A DNA stretch of 64,000 nucleotides from Pseudomonas sp. NFR16 (GTDB taxonomy: Bacteria > Pseudomonadota > Gammaproteobacteria > Pseudomonadales > Pseudomonadaceae), in the NCBI RefSeq assembly GCF_900108875.1, contig NZ_FNYJ01000008.1:124001-188000 (forward strand), read 5' to 3'. Under the pieces are notes generated by a model. It saw only the letters and a list, made by a program, of their open reading frames with translations. It made no database searches and had not been told where the DNA came from. Position numbers and translations under genes: made by a program. Numbering within the stretch: position 1 is the first letter of the stretch; every line of letters starts with the position of its first letter. This document shows positions 25,470 to 34,976 of the stretch, in pieces.

Positions 25470-26375
25470 TCAGTTCAAGACTGGACTGTTGCCCCGCTTC
25501 ACGACTTCCTGCGGGTCGGCATGGACCAGCACTTCGGCTTTGGGGTATTCGTCGCGAATGGCTTTCTCAACGTGCTCGCACAACTCATGGGCGACGGTCA
25601 GGGTCAATGCGCCCGGCAGCTCCAGGTGCAATTGCACGAACCAGTGATTCCCGGATATCCGCGTGCGCAGGTCATGCGCGCCCAGCACGCCGGGCACGCT
25701 TTCGGCCAGCGCCAGCATGCGCGCGCTGACATCCGCTGGCAGTTCGGCGTCCATCAACACCGAAACCGTTTCCCGGGCAATGGAAACCGCGCTCCACAGG
25801 ATGTAGAACGCGATCGCCAGACCGAAGTAAGCATCCAGTTGCGCATAGCCGACGTATGCCAGCCCAAGGGCCAGCATGATGCTGAAGTTAAGCAGAAGAT
25901 CCGAGCGATAGTGCAGCGAGTCGGCCCTGATCGCCGCCGAGCCCGTCTCCTTGACCACCTTGTGTTGCAGCGCCAGCAGGCCGAGGGTCAGCACGATCGA
26001 CAGCAACATCACCAACATGCCCAGACCCGGGGCACTGAGCGCTTGCGGGTGCTGGATGCGCTGGATCGCCTGAAATCCGATGAGAAATGCACTGACGGCA
26101 ATGAACAGCGATTGCGCCATGCCAGACAACGCTTCGGCTTTGCCATGACCGTATCGGTGATCGTCGTCGGCAGGGCGAAGCGCGTAATGCACCGCGAGCA
26201 GATTCAGAAAAGACGCCGCCCCGTCGAGCAGGGAATCCGTCAGGCCCGCAAGCAGGCTGACCGATCCGCTCAGCCACCACGCCACCGCCTTGCTGATGAT
26301 CAGGACGCTGGCAACGGCCAGTGAAGCTCGCGTCGCCAGCCGCAATAACCGGGCGTGTTCGGGGCTGCTGCTCAT
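25470..26375 (-). CDS. Cation diffusion facilitator transporter (FieF/YiiP type)
   Basis: A 301-residue inner-membrane antiporter exporting divalent metals such as zinc or iron. The transport-site residues are D47 and D51 (TDSLLDGAASFLN) and H155 and D159 (ADSLHYRSDLLLN), the DD-HD pattern of YiiP. Six membrane helices span roughly residues 15-205, and a cytosolic ferredoxin-like domain ends the protein. HRYGHGKAEALSGMAQ is the family signature between helices 2 and 3. It lies 29 bases downstream of a lipoprotein gene on the same strand. Confidence 0.93.
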   Translation of the reverse strand: MSSSPEHARLLRLATRASLAVASVLIISKAVAWWLSGSVSLLAGLTDSLLDGAASFLNLLAVHYALRPADDDHRYGHGKAEALSGMAQSLFIAVSAFLIGFQAIQRIQHPQALSAPGLGMLVMLLSIVLTLGLLALQHKVVKETGSAAIRADSLHYRSDLLLNFSIMLALGLAYVGYAQLDAYFGLAIAFYILWSAVSIARETVSVLMDAELPADVSARMLALAESVPGVLGAHDLRTRISGNHWFVQLHLELPGALTLTVAHELCEHVEKAIRDEYPKAEVLVHADPQEVVKRGNSPVLN

Positions 26376-26404
26376 GGTGCTTCCTTGTCAGAACGTTGAA
26401 TGCA

Positions 26405-26830
26405 TCAGGCGGAGGGCACCAGGCCCAGCGACGCCAGCTGCTCGGTGCTGCCTTTGTGCTGGATCAGACGCGGATCGTCCAGTGGCAGCGTGCGGCCCAG
26501 TTCAGTCTGAATGATGGCCTGTAGCTTGGCATTGTCGACTGTGCCGTCGGTGCGAACCGCCGGTTCGAGCTTCTCGGGATCGATCTGCGCCTGCTTGCCG
26601 CTTGGCAGGTAGATCGCGCCGGTGGCGAAGTCGACGCCGAAGGCAATCACGCCGGGGATGATGTAGAACAGCAGACCGATGGCATCGAGGACGACGATTG
26701 CCGGGTCCATCCGGCCGCTGCCTTGAATCTGTCCACGACGGTCAGGATAAAAGATGCTGCCGCAAGCGGTCAGCTGAGTCAGAAGGCTGGCAACCAGAAC
26801 GCCGCCGATCAAACGCGAAGGAATGCGCAT
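26405..26830 (-). CDS. Small lipoprotein of unknown function
   Basis: A 141-residue protein starting at ATG 26830 with GAGGAGAT just upstream; upstream in-frame codons look unused. The signal peptide ends in the lipobox LTAC with cysteine 23. The mature part has PDRRGQIQGSGRMDP and a hydrophobic hairpin (IVVLDAIGLLFYIIPGVIAFGVDFATGAIYLP), a pattern seen in small YidQ/YceK-like lipoproteins. Homologues have been mis-annotated as polyribonucleotide nucleotidyltransferase; nothing here supports that. It probably shares a transcript with the metal transporter gene. Confidence 0.82.
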   Translation of the reverse strand: MRIPSRLIGGVLVASLLTQLTACGSIFYPDRRGQIQGSGRMDPAIVVLDAIGLLFYIIPGVIAFGVDFATGAIYLPSGKQAQIDPEKLEPAVRTDGTVDNAKLQAIIQTELGRTLPLDDPRLIQHKGSTEQLASLGLVPSA

Positions 26831-26973
26831 GGGGATCTCCTCAGAGGAAGTCGCAACTATACAAGGCAAATGCCTAATCAATAAGACTATCCGAGTTGCG
26901 CGACGGTTCGTTGTGACGGCAAACAAAGCAGCGGCCGCCTCCGTATAATCGGCAGCCTGTTTCTGGAGCCGCC

Positions 26974-29505
26974 ATGAATTCTCTGCCTATTGATGCCGTC
27001 TTGCCTGCCTTGCGCCAGGCCCTCGCCGAACGTGACGAAGCCGTGCTTGAAGCGCCACCCGGCGCGGGCAAGACCACGCGGGTGCCACTCGCTCTGCTGC
27101 ACGAACCCTGGCTGCAGGGGCAAAGCATCCTGATGCTCGAACCCAGACGCCTCGCCGCACGGGCCGCAGCCGAGCGGCTGGCTTCGGAGCTTGGGGAGCG
27201 CGTGGGGCAGACCGTGGGCTACCGCATCCGGCTCGACAGCAAGGTTGGCCCCGACACGCGCATCGAAGTGGTCACCGAAGGCATTCTCACCCGCCGCCTG
27301 CAGGATGATCCTTCGCTTGAGGGCGTCGGCCTGCTGATATTCGATGAATTCCATGAAAGAAGCCTGGACGCTGATCTTGCGCTGGCGCTCAGTCTCAATG
27401 GCCGTGCGCTGTTTCGCGATGAGCAAGCGCTGAAGATTCTGTTGATGTCAGCCACGCTCGAAGGCGAGCGGCTGTCGAGCCTGCTCGACGACGCCCCGGT
27501 GCTCAGCAGCGAAGGGCGCATGTTTCCGGTGATCATGCAGTGGGGGCGACCTTTTGTGCCGGGCGAATTCATTGAGCCACGGGTGGTGCAGACAGTCCTT
27601 GATGCGTTGGGCAATGAGTCAGGCAGCCTGCTGGTGTTCTTGCCCGGGCAGGCAGAAATACGGCGGGTCAATCAGCAACTGGCCGACGCGCTGGGTGAGC
27701 GCAGCGACGTGATGCTGTGCCCGCTGCATGGCGAGCTGGATCTGAACGCCCAGCGCGCAGCCATCGAGCCCGCACCCAAGGGCATGCGCAAAGTGGTGCT
27801 GGCGACCAATATCGCCGAAACCAGCCTGACCATTGACGGCGTGCGTGTGGTGGTCGATGCCGGCCTGGCGCGTGTTCCGCGCTTCGATCCGGGCAGTGGC
27901 ATGACGCGTCTGGATACCCAGCGCATTTCCCGGGCCAGCGCCACTCAGCGGGCAGGCCGGGCAGGGCGTCTGGAGCCGGGCGTGTGTTATCGCCTGTGGT
28001 CCGAAGCGCAGCACGATCAGTTGGCGGCCTATGGCACGGCGGAAATCCTTCAGGCCGACCTCGCTGGGCTGGCGCTGCAACTGGCGCGCTGGGGCGTAGA
28101 GCCTGTCCAGTTGGCCTGGCTGGACACTCCACCGGCGGCGGCCTATGCGCAAGCCCGCGATTTGCTGGCGCAACTCGGTGCGCTGGTTCGCACATCGGGC
28201 GGAGACTGGAAACTCACCGCCCACGGACAGGCGATGGCGGAGGTGCCCGCCCATCCGCGCCTCGCCCATTTACTGTTGCGCGGTCAGGAGCTGGGGCTCG
28301 GCGCGCTGGCGTGCGACGTCGCGGCGCTGCTGGGTGAACGCGATATTTTGCGCGGTGCCGGTGCCGATCTACACAGCAGACTGACCCTGCTCGCCGGAAC
28401 TGAGCGTGCAGCGCAGGGTACGCAGGGAGGCGTGCAGCGTGCCAGGCAGCTTTCGCGACAATACCGCGGTTACCTCAGACGCCCGCCGGAGCAGGTCGTC
28501 GCCGATCCCGATCATCCTCGCTGGCTTGGCGCCTTGCTCGCGCTGGCTTATCCCGACCGTGTTGCCCGTCAGCGACGCGAAGGTGGCGCGGAATACCGTC
28601 TGGCCAATGGGCGTGCGGCGCTGTTCGGAGAGCCGGATGCGCTGATGAAAGAGCCGTGGCTGGTGATCGCCGACCTGGGCAGCCGGCAGGGCCAGCGTGA
28701 AGAACGGATTTATCTGGCGGCCGAGTTCGATCCTGCGTTGTTCGATTCAGTGCTCGCCGAGCAGATCACTCAGCTCGATCAACTGGACTGGGACGAGCGC
28801 GAAGGCGTGTTTCGCGCCGAGCGTCAGCGCAAGGCCGGCGAATTGATCATCAGCCGCGAGCCGCTGACCGGGCTGGATGATTCGGCACGCGGCCAGGCGC
28901 TGCTTGCGCTCGTGCGACGCAAGGGGCTGGAAATGCTGCCGTGGACGCCAGAACTGCGGCAATGGCAGGCGCGGGTCGGGCTGCTGCGCCAGCTCGATCT
29001 GCAGAAACCGGGCACCAGCGAATGGCCGGACGTCAGCAACGACGCCCTGCTGGAGCGCCTGGAACAGTGGCTGCTGCCGTATCTGGGAAAGGTCACGCGG
29101 TTGAGCCATTTCGGCAACCTGGATTTGTCGTCGATCCTGCATAACTTGCTGCCGTGGCCGCTGCCGCAGCGCCTGGACGAACAGGCGCCGCATCACCTCA
29201 GCGTGCCATCCGGGTCATCGGTGCGCCTGGATTACAGTGAACACCCGCCCATTCTGGCGGTGCGCCTGCAGGAGCTGTTCGGTCTAGCCGACACGCCACG
29301 CATCGCCAATGGCCGGCAGATCGTCAAACTGCACCTGCTCTCGCCCGCCCGACGCCCCGTGCAAGTCACTCAGGATCTCGCCAGTTTCTGGCGCAACACC
29401 TATGCCGATGTCAAGAAGGACCTGAAGGGGCGTTATCCCAAACATTACTGGCCGGACGATCCGCTGGTGGCCGAGCCAACGGCACGGGTCAAGCCGAGGA
29501 AGTGA
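26974..29505 (+). CDS. hrpB: ATP-dependent helicase HrpB
   Basis: An 843-residue DEAH-box helicase of the bacterial HrpB family. Walker A is GAGKTT (residues 30-35), motif II is DEFH (124-127) and motif III is SATLEGE. Motif VI is seen as QRAGRAGRLEPGVCYRLW. The HA2 and HrpB-specific C-terminal domains follow (KHYWPDDPLVAEPTARVKPR at the very end). Its physiological role is poorly known; related DEAH proteins remodel RNA. Length is normal and the ATG follows a short purine-rich region. Confidence 0.95.
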   Translation: MNSLPIDAVLPALRQALAERDEAVLEAPPGAGKTTRVPLALLHEPWLQGQSILMLEPRRLAARAAAERLASELGERVGQTVGYRIRLDSKVGPDTRIEVVTEGILTRRLQDDPSLEGVGLLIFDEFHERSLDADLALALSLNGRALFRDEQALKILLMSATLEGERLSSLLDDAPVLSSEGRMFPVIMQWGRPFVPGEFIEPRVVQTVLDALGNESGSLLVFLPGQAEIRRVNQQLADALGERSDVMLCPLHGELDLNAQRAAIEPAPKGMRKVVLATNIAETSLTIDGVRVVVDAGLARVPRFDPGSGMTRLDTQRISRASATQRAGRAGRLEPGVCYRLWSEAQHDQLAAYGTAEILQADLAGLALQLARWGVEPVQLAWLDTPPAAAYAQARDLLAQLGALVRTSGGDWKLTAHGQAMAEVPAHPRLAHLLLRGQELGLGALACDVAALLGERDILRGAGADLHSRLTLLAGTERAAQGTQGGVQRARQLSRQYRGYLRRPPEQVVADPDHPRWLGALLALAYPDRVARQRREGGAEYRLANGRAALFGEPDALMKEPWLVIADLGSRQGQREERIYLAAEFDPALFDSVLAEQITQLDQLDWDEREGVFRAERQRKAGELIISREPLTGLDDSARGQALLALVRRKGLEMLPWTPELRQWQARVGLLRQLDLQKPGTSEWPDVSNDALLERLEQWLLPYLGKVTRLSHFGNLDLSSILHNLLPWPLPQRLDEQAPHHLSVPSGSSVRLDYSEHPPILAVRLQELFGLADTPRIANGRQIVKLHLLSPARRPVQVTQDLASFWRNTYADVKKDLKGRYPKHYWPDDPLVAEPTARVKPRK

Positions 29506-29544
29506 CCCCGCTCTGCGGCACGGAGGCATAAGCCAGAGAAGCCG

Positions 29545-30636
29545 TTATTTTCCGGCGGGCAGCAAAAACCGGGCGATCACCGGCAGATGGTCGGAGATCA
29601 GCAATGTGTCCGCCTGACGGACCTGAGCATCGACACGTTTGAGTTTCGGGCTGTGGAACACGTAATCCTGCGTACGATCCGGCCCGCTGACGCGTGGGTC
29701 GTTGGGGAAGCGGGTGTACCACTTGCGCCGCTCGTCGCCATTGGCTTCCGCGTTGCTGGGGATCATCGGGAAGTTGTCCCACATCGGCTGCAGCTCGCTC
29801 TGGGGCAAGTAGCGCTGACGCTGCTCGGGCGGCAAGCGCGGGTATTGCCCTTGCGGCAACAAATTGAAGTCGCCGCCGCTGATCCACAGGCTGCCGCTTT
29901 GCTCGAACGCATTCAGCAATCTGGTGATGGACTGCACCTGCCGTTGCGCCGTGTCGTCACCCGGCTGCGGCTCGCTCAACTGCGTATTGACCACCGCCAG
30001 ATCCCCGCCGCCGCGTATTGGCAGATAGCTCACCAACAGCGCCGGGCGCGGCGCGAACAGGCGGCCGATCAGATCGCCATGTGCCGAGGGCAATTGCACG
30101 CGCTCCCCCTTTTCAAGCTGATAGCGACTCAGGGTCGCCAGCTTCATGCCGACACTGCCGAAGATGTGCCGATCCGCGATGAAATCCGACTTCCAATAGA
30201 ACGCCTCGGTGCTGCAGGGATAAAGGTCAGTGACACGCTCCTGCAGCAGCGCGAGCTGATTGCCGTATCCAGAGTTCTTGGCGCCGTCGTCGACCTCCTG
30301 CAGCAGCACGACGTCCGGCTGCTCGTCGCGAATCACGCGCGCGACTTCATCGAGGTTGTAGGCAATGTCTTCGGCAGTAGGGCGCTCATCCGGGCCGCTG
30401 CCGTCAGCCATGTCGTACCAGAAGACGTAGCGTTTGCCCGCCAGAGACTGGATGTTCCAGGTCATGACCTTGAGCGCCTGGCCGGGTAACAGTGTGGGCG
30501 GCGCGGCGTCCTTGACGTTGCAACTGACGGGAGTCTGCTCATGACGCGCCGGGTGCCAGGTCACGTCATAGATCAGCGCGCCAAGCAGCACCAGCGCGAT
30601 CGCGAGATACAGGGCATAACGCGTCGGACGGGGCAT
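29545..30636 (-). CDS. Endonuclease/exonuclease/phosphatase family protein with membrane anchor
   Basis: A 363-residue protein. One N-terminal membrane helix (about 7-25) is followed by an EEP domain: MTWNIQSLAGKRYVFWYD opens it, VVLLQEVDDGAKNSG carries the metal-binding glutamate, SGGDFNLLPQG the conserved aspartate and asparagine, and SDHLPVIARF the terminal catalytic histidine. EEP enzymes hydrolyse phosphodiesters or phosphate esters. The anchor and export-compatible start place this domain in the periplasm. Substrate is unknown. It begins 9 bases after the YciC-like gene, so the two form an operon. Confidence 0.85.
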   Translation of the reverse strand: MPRPTRYALYLAIALVLLGALIYDVTWHPARHEQTPVSCNVKDAAPPTLLPGQALKVMTWNIQSLAGKRYVFWYDMADGSGPDERPTAEDIAYNLDEVARVIRDEQPDVVLLQEVDDGAKNSGYGNQLALLQERVTDLYPCSTEAFYWKSDFIADRHIFGSVGMKLATLSRYQLEKGERVQLPSAHGDLIGRLFAPRPALLVSYLPIRGGGDLAVVNTQLSEPQPGDDTAQRQVQSITRLLNAFEQSGSLWISGGDFNLLPQGQYPRLPPEQRQRYLPQSELQPMWDNFPMIPSNAEANGDERRKWYTRFPNDPRVSGPDRTQDYVFHSPKLKRVDAQVRQADTLLISDHLPVIARFLLPAGK

Positions 30637-30645
30637 GGGCGCTCC

Positions 30646-31299
30646 TCAGGCCGACCGCGCCGGTTCGTCGATCAGCATGAACAGGCGGAACATCACGACG
30701 CTGATGAACAACTGCAGAAAACTTGAGGTGCTGTCTACCGCCAGCGACAGCAGCGGGCTTTGTTGTTCGGGCAGCACGTAGTAACTCACCGCTTCCAGCA
30801 CCGACAGTGGAATGTAGACGCACAACACGCAAAGCAGAATGCGCACCACGTGGCCCCGGGTCATGCTAAAGCTCTCGCGCATGGCTTGAAGCGGACCCAT
30901 GCCACGCAATACCAGCAGGTACTCGGAGAACACCAGTTTGATCATCACCCACACGCCGGGAAGGATGAACAGCGACATGCCCGCCATGATCAACAAGGTG
31001 CTCAGGATGGTCAGTACGGCAAACGTAGGCCACATGCGCAGTGTCGTGGCGAACAGATCACGCGTGGCCGGCACTTCGCCGCGGGTCTTCGCATCCAGAA
31101 AAAGAATCAGCGCGCCGGTGTACAGCGGATAGAACAGCAGGCCGATCAGCAACTGCCACGTCGCCGAGTTTTGCCCGACTGCCAGCCATTGTTTGGTGAC
31201 AGCTTCCAGAATCACCAGCGGCAGGCACAGCGTAAGGATGCTGGCGAAGTTACGCCGGAAAAAGTACAGCGAGTCTTGAAGAATGGTCAGCGGATTCAT
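30646..31299 (-). CDS. YciC-family (UPF0259) inner-membrane protein
   Basis: A 217-residue protein with about five or six membrane helices. The N-terminus (LTILQDSLYFFRRNFASIL) and the central AMRESFSMTRGHVVRILL motif are those of the YciC/UPF0259 group. The function is unknown; E. coli YciC has been linked to envelope properties. It heads a two-gene minus-strand operon with the EEP-domain gene. Confidence 0.85.
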   Translation of the reverse strand: MNPLTILQDSLYFFRRNFASILTLCLPLVILEAVTKQWLAVGQNSATWQLLIGLLFYPLYTGALILFLDAKTRGEVPATRDLFATTLRMWPTFAVLTILSTLLIMAGMSLFILPGVWVMIKLVFSEYLLVLRGMGPLQAMRESFSMTRGHVVRILLCVLCVYIPLSVLEAVSYYVLPEQQSPLLSLAVDSTSSFLQLFISVVMFRLFMLIDEPARSA

Positions 31300-31491
31300 T
31301 GAAAGGTCACAGGCAGAAGCAGGCCGACACTGTAACGTAGAGCTGCAGAACGGGCCAACCAGATGGGCGAAGGCGGCGCTTCTTAACTTTTTCTACATTC
31401 TATTGAAACGCACCTGAACAGCCCCATTACTGAATGTGTCTGAGCATACGCCCAGCCAACAGAATTCCTACGGCAATCTAACGAGGTCGCC

Positions 31492-32289
31492 ATGAACAGC
31501 GAAGAACAAACCCTGATCGACGGCTTGTTTACCAAACTCAAGCAGGCAGAAACCGATTCGGCCCCACGAGATGCGCAGGCCGACGCGCTGATCAAGGAGC
31601 ACCTGACTCGCCAGCCCGCCGCGCCTTATTACATGGCGCAGGCGATTCTGGTGCAGGAAGTCGCGATCAAGCAGCTGGAAACCCAGAGCCGCCAGCGCGA
31701 CGAGCAGATTCAACAGTTGCAGGCCGAGCTTCAACGCGCCAGGGCGCAGACCCAGGCCCCAGCGCAAAGCAGCGGAGGGTTCCTGTCGAGCATTTTTGGC
31801 GGTGGCTCGCGCGAGCCTCAGGCACAGCAGCCGGCGTCGTCGTTCTCGCGTCCTTCCAGCCCGCAGCCTTCGGCCGGCGGCTGGCGCGACAGCGGACCTG
31901 CCAGCCCGCCTCCGTACAACGCACCGCCACAAGGTGGCTATGCCCAGCCGCAAGCGGCGCCGGCTGCGCCCATTGGCAGCGGTTTTCTTGGCGGCGCGCT
32001 GAAAACGGCTGCCGGCGTGGCGGGTGGGGTAATGCTGGCGGAAGGCATCAGCAGCCTGTTCCACCACAACAGCCAGCCGCAGGAAATCGTGGAAATCATC
32101 CAGGAGGAACCGGCCCAGCACGCCAGCGATACCAACGTAGGCAACAGCGATGGCGGTTGGGGCGATGACCAGCAGCGTGTCACCAGTAACGACACCTGGG
32201 GCAATGACGCCAGTGGTTTCACCGATACCGACTATAGCAATGACGACGGTGGCTTCTTCGGCGGCGATGACGACGATTCCTACGTCTGA
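31492..32289 (+). CDS. DUF2076 domain-containing protein
   Basis: A 265-residue protein. The first 75 residues form the DUF2076 helix bundle (LIDGLFTKLKQAETDSAPRD and PYYMAQAILVQEVAIKQLE), continued as a coiled coil to about residue 90. A glycine-, serine-, proline- and glutamine-rich linker carries a short hydrophobic GGALKTAAGVAGGVMLAEGI segment. The end is acidic (about 12 aspartates in the last 45 residues, ending DDDDSYV). No signal peptide is present. Function is unknown. A good AACGAGG Shine-Dalgarno precedes the ATG. Confidence 0.85.
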   Translation: MNSEEQTLIDGLFTKLKQAETDSAPRDAQADALIKEHLTRQPAAPYYMAQAILVQEVAIKQLETQSRQRDEQIQQLQAELQRARAQTQAPAQSSGGFLSSIFGGGSREPQAQQPASSFSRPSSPQPSAGGWRDSGPASPPPYNAPPQGGYAQPQAAPAAPIGSGFLGGALKTAAGVAGGVMLAEGISSLFHHNSQPQEIVEIIQEEPAQHASDTNVGNSDGGWGDDQQRVTSNDTWGNDASGFTDTDYSNDDGGFFGGDDDDSYV

Positions 32290-32553
32290 CCACTGATTCC
32301 GCCCTTCAAACCCAAGCAGCGCGCTTGCCCGCGATAGCAGTGGACCAGCACACAAAAAGCTGACTGGCCCACCGCAAACGCTGGGAGCGCGCTTTTTCAA
32401 TACCCCCGCAGCGCGCTGTTCGCGCTCACGCTTTAGTGCGGCATTGCCTGTCAGGCTGACATGCAGCCCTTCAATCCACTTCTCAAACTGGCATACTGAG
32501 CGCCGGTCCGGTGTTCGGGCCCTTGTCGCTTGTCAGCGCATCGAGGAGTTCCG

Positions 32554-33033
32554 GTGAGAAAGATCGCGGTGTTCGCCGACGTACAAAATCTGTATTACAC
32601 CGTGCGTCAGGCCCATGGTTGCCATTTCAACTACGCCGCCCTGTGGGCCGACATCAGTCGGCGCGGGCAGATCGTCGAAGCTTATGCATACGCCATCGAT
32701 CGAGGCGACAGCAAGCAGCAGCAATTCCAGCAAATCCTTCGAAATCTGGGTTTCACCGTCAAGCTCAAACCTTACATTCAGCGCTCGGACGGCTCGGCCA
32801 AGGGCGACTGGGACGTGGGCATCACGATCGACATCATGGACGTCGCGCCCCATGTCGATGAGGTCGTGCTGGCCTCGGGCGATGGCGATTTCGATCTGCT
32901 GCTCGATCGCATCATCAGCAAGCATGGCGTCGAGGCAGTGGCTTACGGAGTGCCTGGCTTGACGGCCAATTCGCTGATCCGTGCTGCCAGCCGATATGTG
33001 CCGATCGAAGGCGCGTTGCTGCTCAAAAGCTGA
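32554..33033 (+). CDS. NYN-domain (LabA/DUF88) nuclease-like protein
   Basis: A 159-residue single-domain protein of the PIN-like NYN family. Conserved acidic residues are in VFADVQNLYY, KGDWDVGITIDIM and LASGDGDFDLLLD, the usual metal-binding set. NYN proteins are predicted or shown RNases. I chose GTG at 32554 (MRKIAVFADVQN) because GAGGAG lies six bases upstream at 32543-32548; the earlier in-frame ATG at 32530 lacks one. It is followed 86 bases later by an exonuclease gene, so the two may work together in RNA or DNA turnover. Confidence 0.88.
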   Translation: MRKIAVFADVQNLYYTVRQAHGCHFNYAALWADISRRGQIVEAYAYAIDRGDSKQQQFQQILRNLGFTVKLKPYIQRSDGSAKGDWDVGITIDIMDVAPHVDEVVLASGDGDFDLLLDRIISKHGVEAVAYGVPGLTANSLIRAASRYVPIEGALLLKS

Positions 33034-33119
33034 TCGCCGACACGCTTCTATCGTTTGCTGCCGGTTTGCGGGCAAGCGCGGTCCTACAGGCAATTAGGTC
33101 ATTCAAGAAAGGTTCACAC

Positions 33120-33758
33120 ATGCAAGAACGCATTGCCGTCATCGACTTCGAGACCACCGGGATATCGCCCAGCAGCAGTTGCCGGGCCACGGAAATTGCC
33201 GTGGTGATCGTAGAGCAGGGCGTGATCGTGGAGCGGTATCAGAGCCTGATGAATGCCGGCGTGCGCATCCCTTCCTTCATCGAGTCGCTGACCGGCATCA
33301 GCAACAGCATGTTGCGCACCGCGCCGCCCGCCGAGCGGGTGATGAACGAGGTGGTCGAGTTCGTCGGCTCGACGCCGTTGGTGGCGCATAACGCTTCGTT
33401 TGACCAGAAATTCTGGGATTTCGAGCTCTCCCGCATCAAGCGCAACCGCGTGCAAAGCTTCGCCTGCTCAATGTTGCTGGCGCGGCGCCTTCTTCCCCAT
33501 GCGCCGAACCACAAACTCGGCACACTCACCAGCTGGGCCGGCTTGCCCCACACCGGCAAGGCTCACCGGGCCATGGCCGACGCGGAAATGGCTGCCAACC
33601 TGACGCTGCACCTGGGCCACCAACTGCGCGATACCCACGGGCTCGCCGGCGTCTCGCACCAGTTGCTGTGCACGCTGCAAAAAGTCCCTGCGAAGAAGAT
33701 TGCCGACGCCATCAGCAAGCATCGAGGCCTCGCGGCGGGTCAACAGGACCGGCTGTAA
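33120..33758 (+). CDS. DEDD-type 3'-5' exonuclease (DnaQ/RNase T-like)
   Basis: A 212-residue nuclease. Exo I is VIDFETTG (D9 and E11), Exo II is VAHNASFDQKFWDFE, and Exo III is AHRAMADAEM with its catalytic histidine and aspartate (DEDDh type). It resembles polymerase III epsilon and its standalone paralogues, but dnaQ is normally elsewhere, next to rnhA, so this is a paralogue of uncertain substrate. The ATG at 33120 has AAGAAAGG upstream. A REP half-element overlaps the gap from the NYN gene. Confidence 0.88.
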   Translation: MQERIAVIDFETTGISPSSSCRATEIAVVIVEQGVIVERYQSLMNAGVRIPSFIESLTGISNSMLRTAPPAERVMNEVVEFVGSTPLVAHNASFDQKFWDFELSRIKRNRVQSFACSMLLARRLLPHAPNHKLGTLTSWAGLPHTGKAHRAMADAEMAANLTLHLGHQLRDTHGLAGVSHQLLCTLQKVPAKKIADAISKHRGLAAGQQDRL

Positions 33759-33817
33759 CCGAGCGTTGGTCCGTATGAGGGACATCAATTTTGCAGCGCG
33801 GCAACCTGCGCCTCCCT

Positions 33818-33897
33818 GTAGGACCGGCTTTAGCCGGGAATCGGTAGGACCGACGTAGCGCATTGTTTTTAGGACCGGCTTCAGCCGGGAAGAGGCC
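33818..33897. repeat. Direct copies of the GTAGGACCGGCTT REP element
   Basis: GTAGGACCGGCTTTAGCCGG begins at 33818 and a second direct copy begins at 33871, running on into GGAAGAGGCC. A truncated middle copy (GTAGGACCGACGTAGC) lies at 33844. They are in the 257-base gap between the exonuclease and exporter genes. Copies in one orientation form only short hairpins, unlike the inverted pairs elsewhere. Confidence 0.7.
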
Positions 33898-34015
33898 AGA
33901 GCGTGCGCGCGATAAAAGATTGTACGGGTCGAATAAACCTCAGTTGTAGCTGACGCCAGCGGCTTGGACATTTTTAGAATCATTCCAACAATAAACGACT
34001 GTATTCGAGCCTTTC

Positions 34016-34915
34016 ATGCCTGCCTCCCGCCGTTTTCCGCTGTTGCTCATCGGTGCCTTCTTCGCGCTTTACGTGATCTGGGGCTCAACCTACCTGGCCA
34101 TTCGCATCGGCATCGAAACATGGCCGCCCCTGATGATGGCCGGTGTCCGCTTCACCATCGCAGGCTCGATCCTGTTTGCGTTCATGCGATTTCGCGGCGC
34201 ACCGATGCCGACCTTCAAGCAATGGAAAGCCGCCGGCATGATCGGCTTTCTGTTACTTGCCTGCGGCAACGGCGGCGTGACCCTGGCTGAGCACGCGGGC
34301 GTTGCGTCGGGCGTTGCCGCGCTGGCAGTCGCCGTCGTGCCCCTGTTCACCTTGTTGTTCGGTCTGATGTGGGGGCATCGCAATACCGGTCTGGAGTGGG
34401 CCGGCATCCTGCTCGGGCTGGTGGGCATCGCGCTGTTGAATCTGGGCTCCAACCTTCAAGCCAGTCCGATGGGCGCGGCACTGGTGATCTTCGCGGCCGC
34501 CACCTGGGCGTTCGGTTCGGTCTGGAGCCGTTACCTGCCGTTGCCGGGCGGACCGATGGCCAGCGCCTGTGAAATGCTCGTTGCCGGCGCAGTCCTTCTG
34601 GTGGGCAGCTTTGCCAGCGGGGAGCGCGTGACCCAGTCGCCCGGTCTGTCGGGCTGGCTGGTCATGGCCTATCTGGTGGTATTTGGCTCGATCGTTGCCT
34701 TCAGCTCGTACATGTATCTGCTGAAAAACGTCCGCCCGGCCGCCGCGACCAGTTATTGCTACGTCAACCCGGCGGTGGCGGTCCTGCTGGGCGTGCTGTT
34801 CGCCGACGAACACATCGGGGCGGCGGAAGCGGCGGCCATGGCCGTGATCATCAGCGCCGTGGTGCTGATCGGCCTGCCGCAGTGGCGCAAGCAGAAACCG
34901 CTGCAGAAAGGGTAA
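34016..34915 (+). CDS. EamA/DMT-family exporter (YedA-like)
   Basis: A 299-residue inner-membrane protein with ten predicted helices in two EamA repeats (roughly 10-135 and 150-285). The opening YVIWGSTYLAIRIGIETWPP and the mid-protein CGNGGVTLAEH are typical of the YedA branch of drug/metabolite exporters. Substrate is unknown. A proton or solute exchange mechanism is assumed from the family. The helicase gene follows 61 bases later. Confidence 0.87.
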   Translation: MPASRRFPLLLIGAFFALYVIWGSTYLAIRIGIETWPPLMMAGVRFTIAGSILFAFMRFRGAPMPTFKQWKAAGMIGFLLLACGNGGVTLAEHAGVASGVAALAVAVVPLFTLLFGLMWGHRNTGLEWAGILLGLVGIALLNLGSNLQASPMGAALVIFAAATWAFGSVWSRYLPLPGGPMASACEMLVAGAVLLVGSFASGERVTQSPGLSGWLVMAYLVVFGSIVAFSSYMYLLKNVRPAAATSYCYVNPAVAVLLGVLFADEHIGAAEAAAMAVIISAVVLIGLPQWRKQKPLQKG

Positions 34916-34976
34916 ACTGCGCGCCATTGTCTTTCACCAGACCTGTGCGCTGACCCTTTTTTTCAACGGTAATCAA

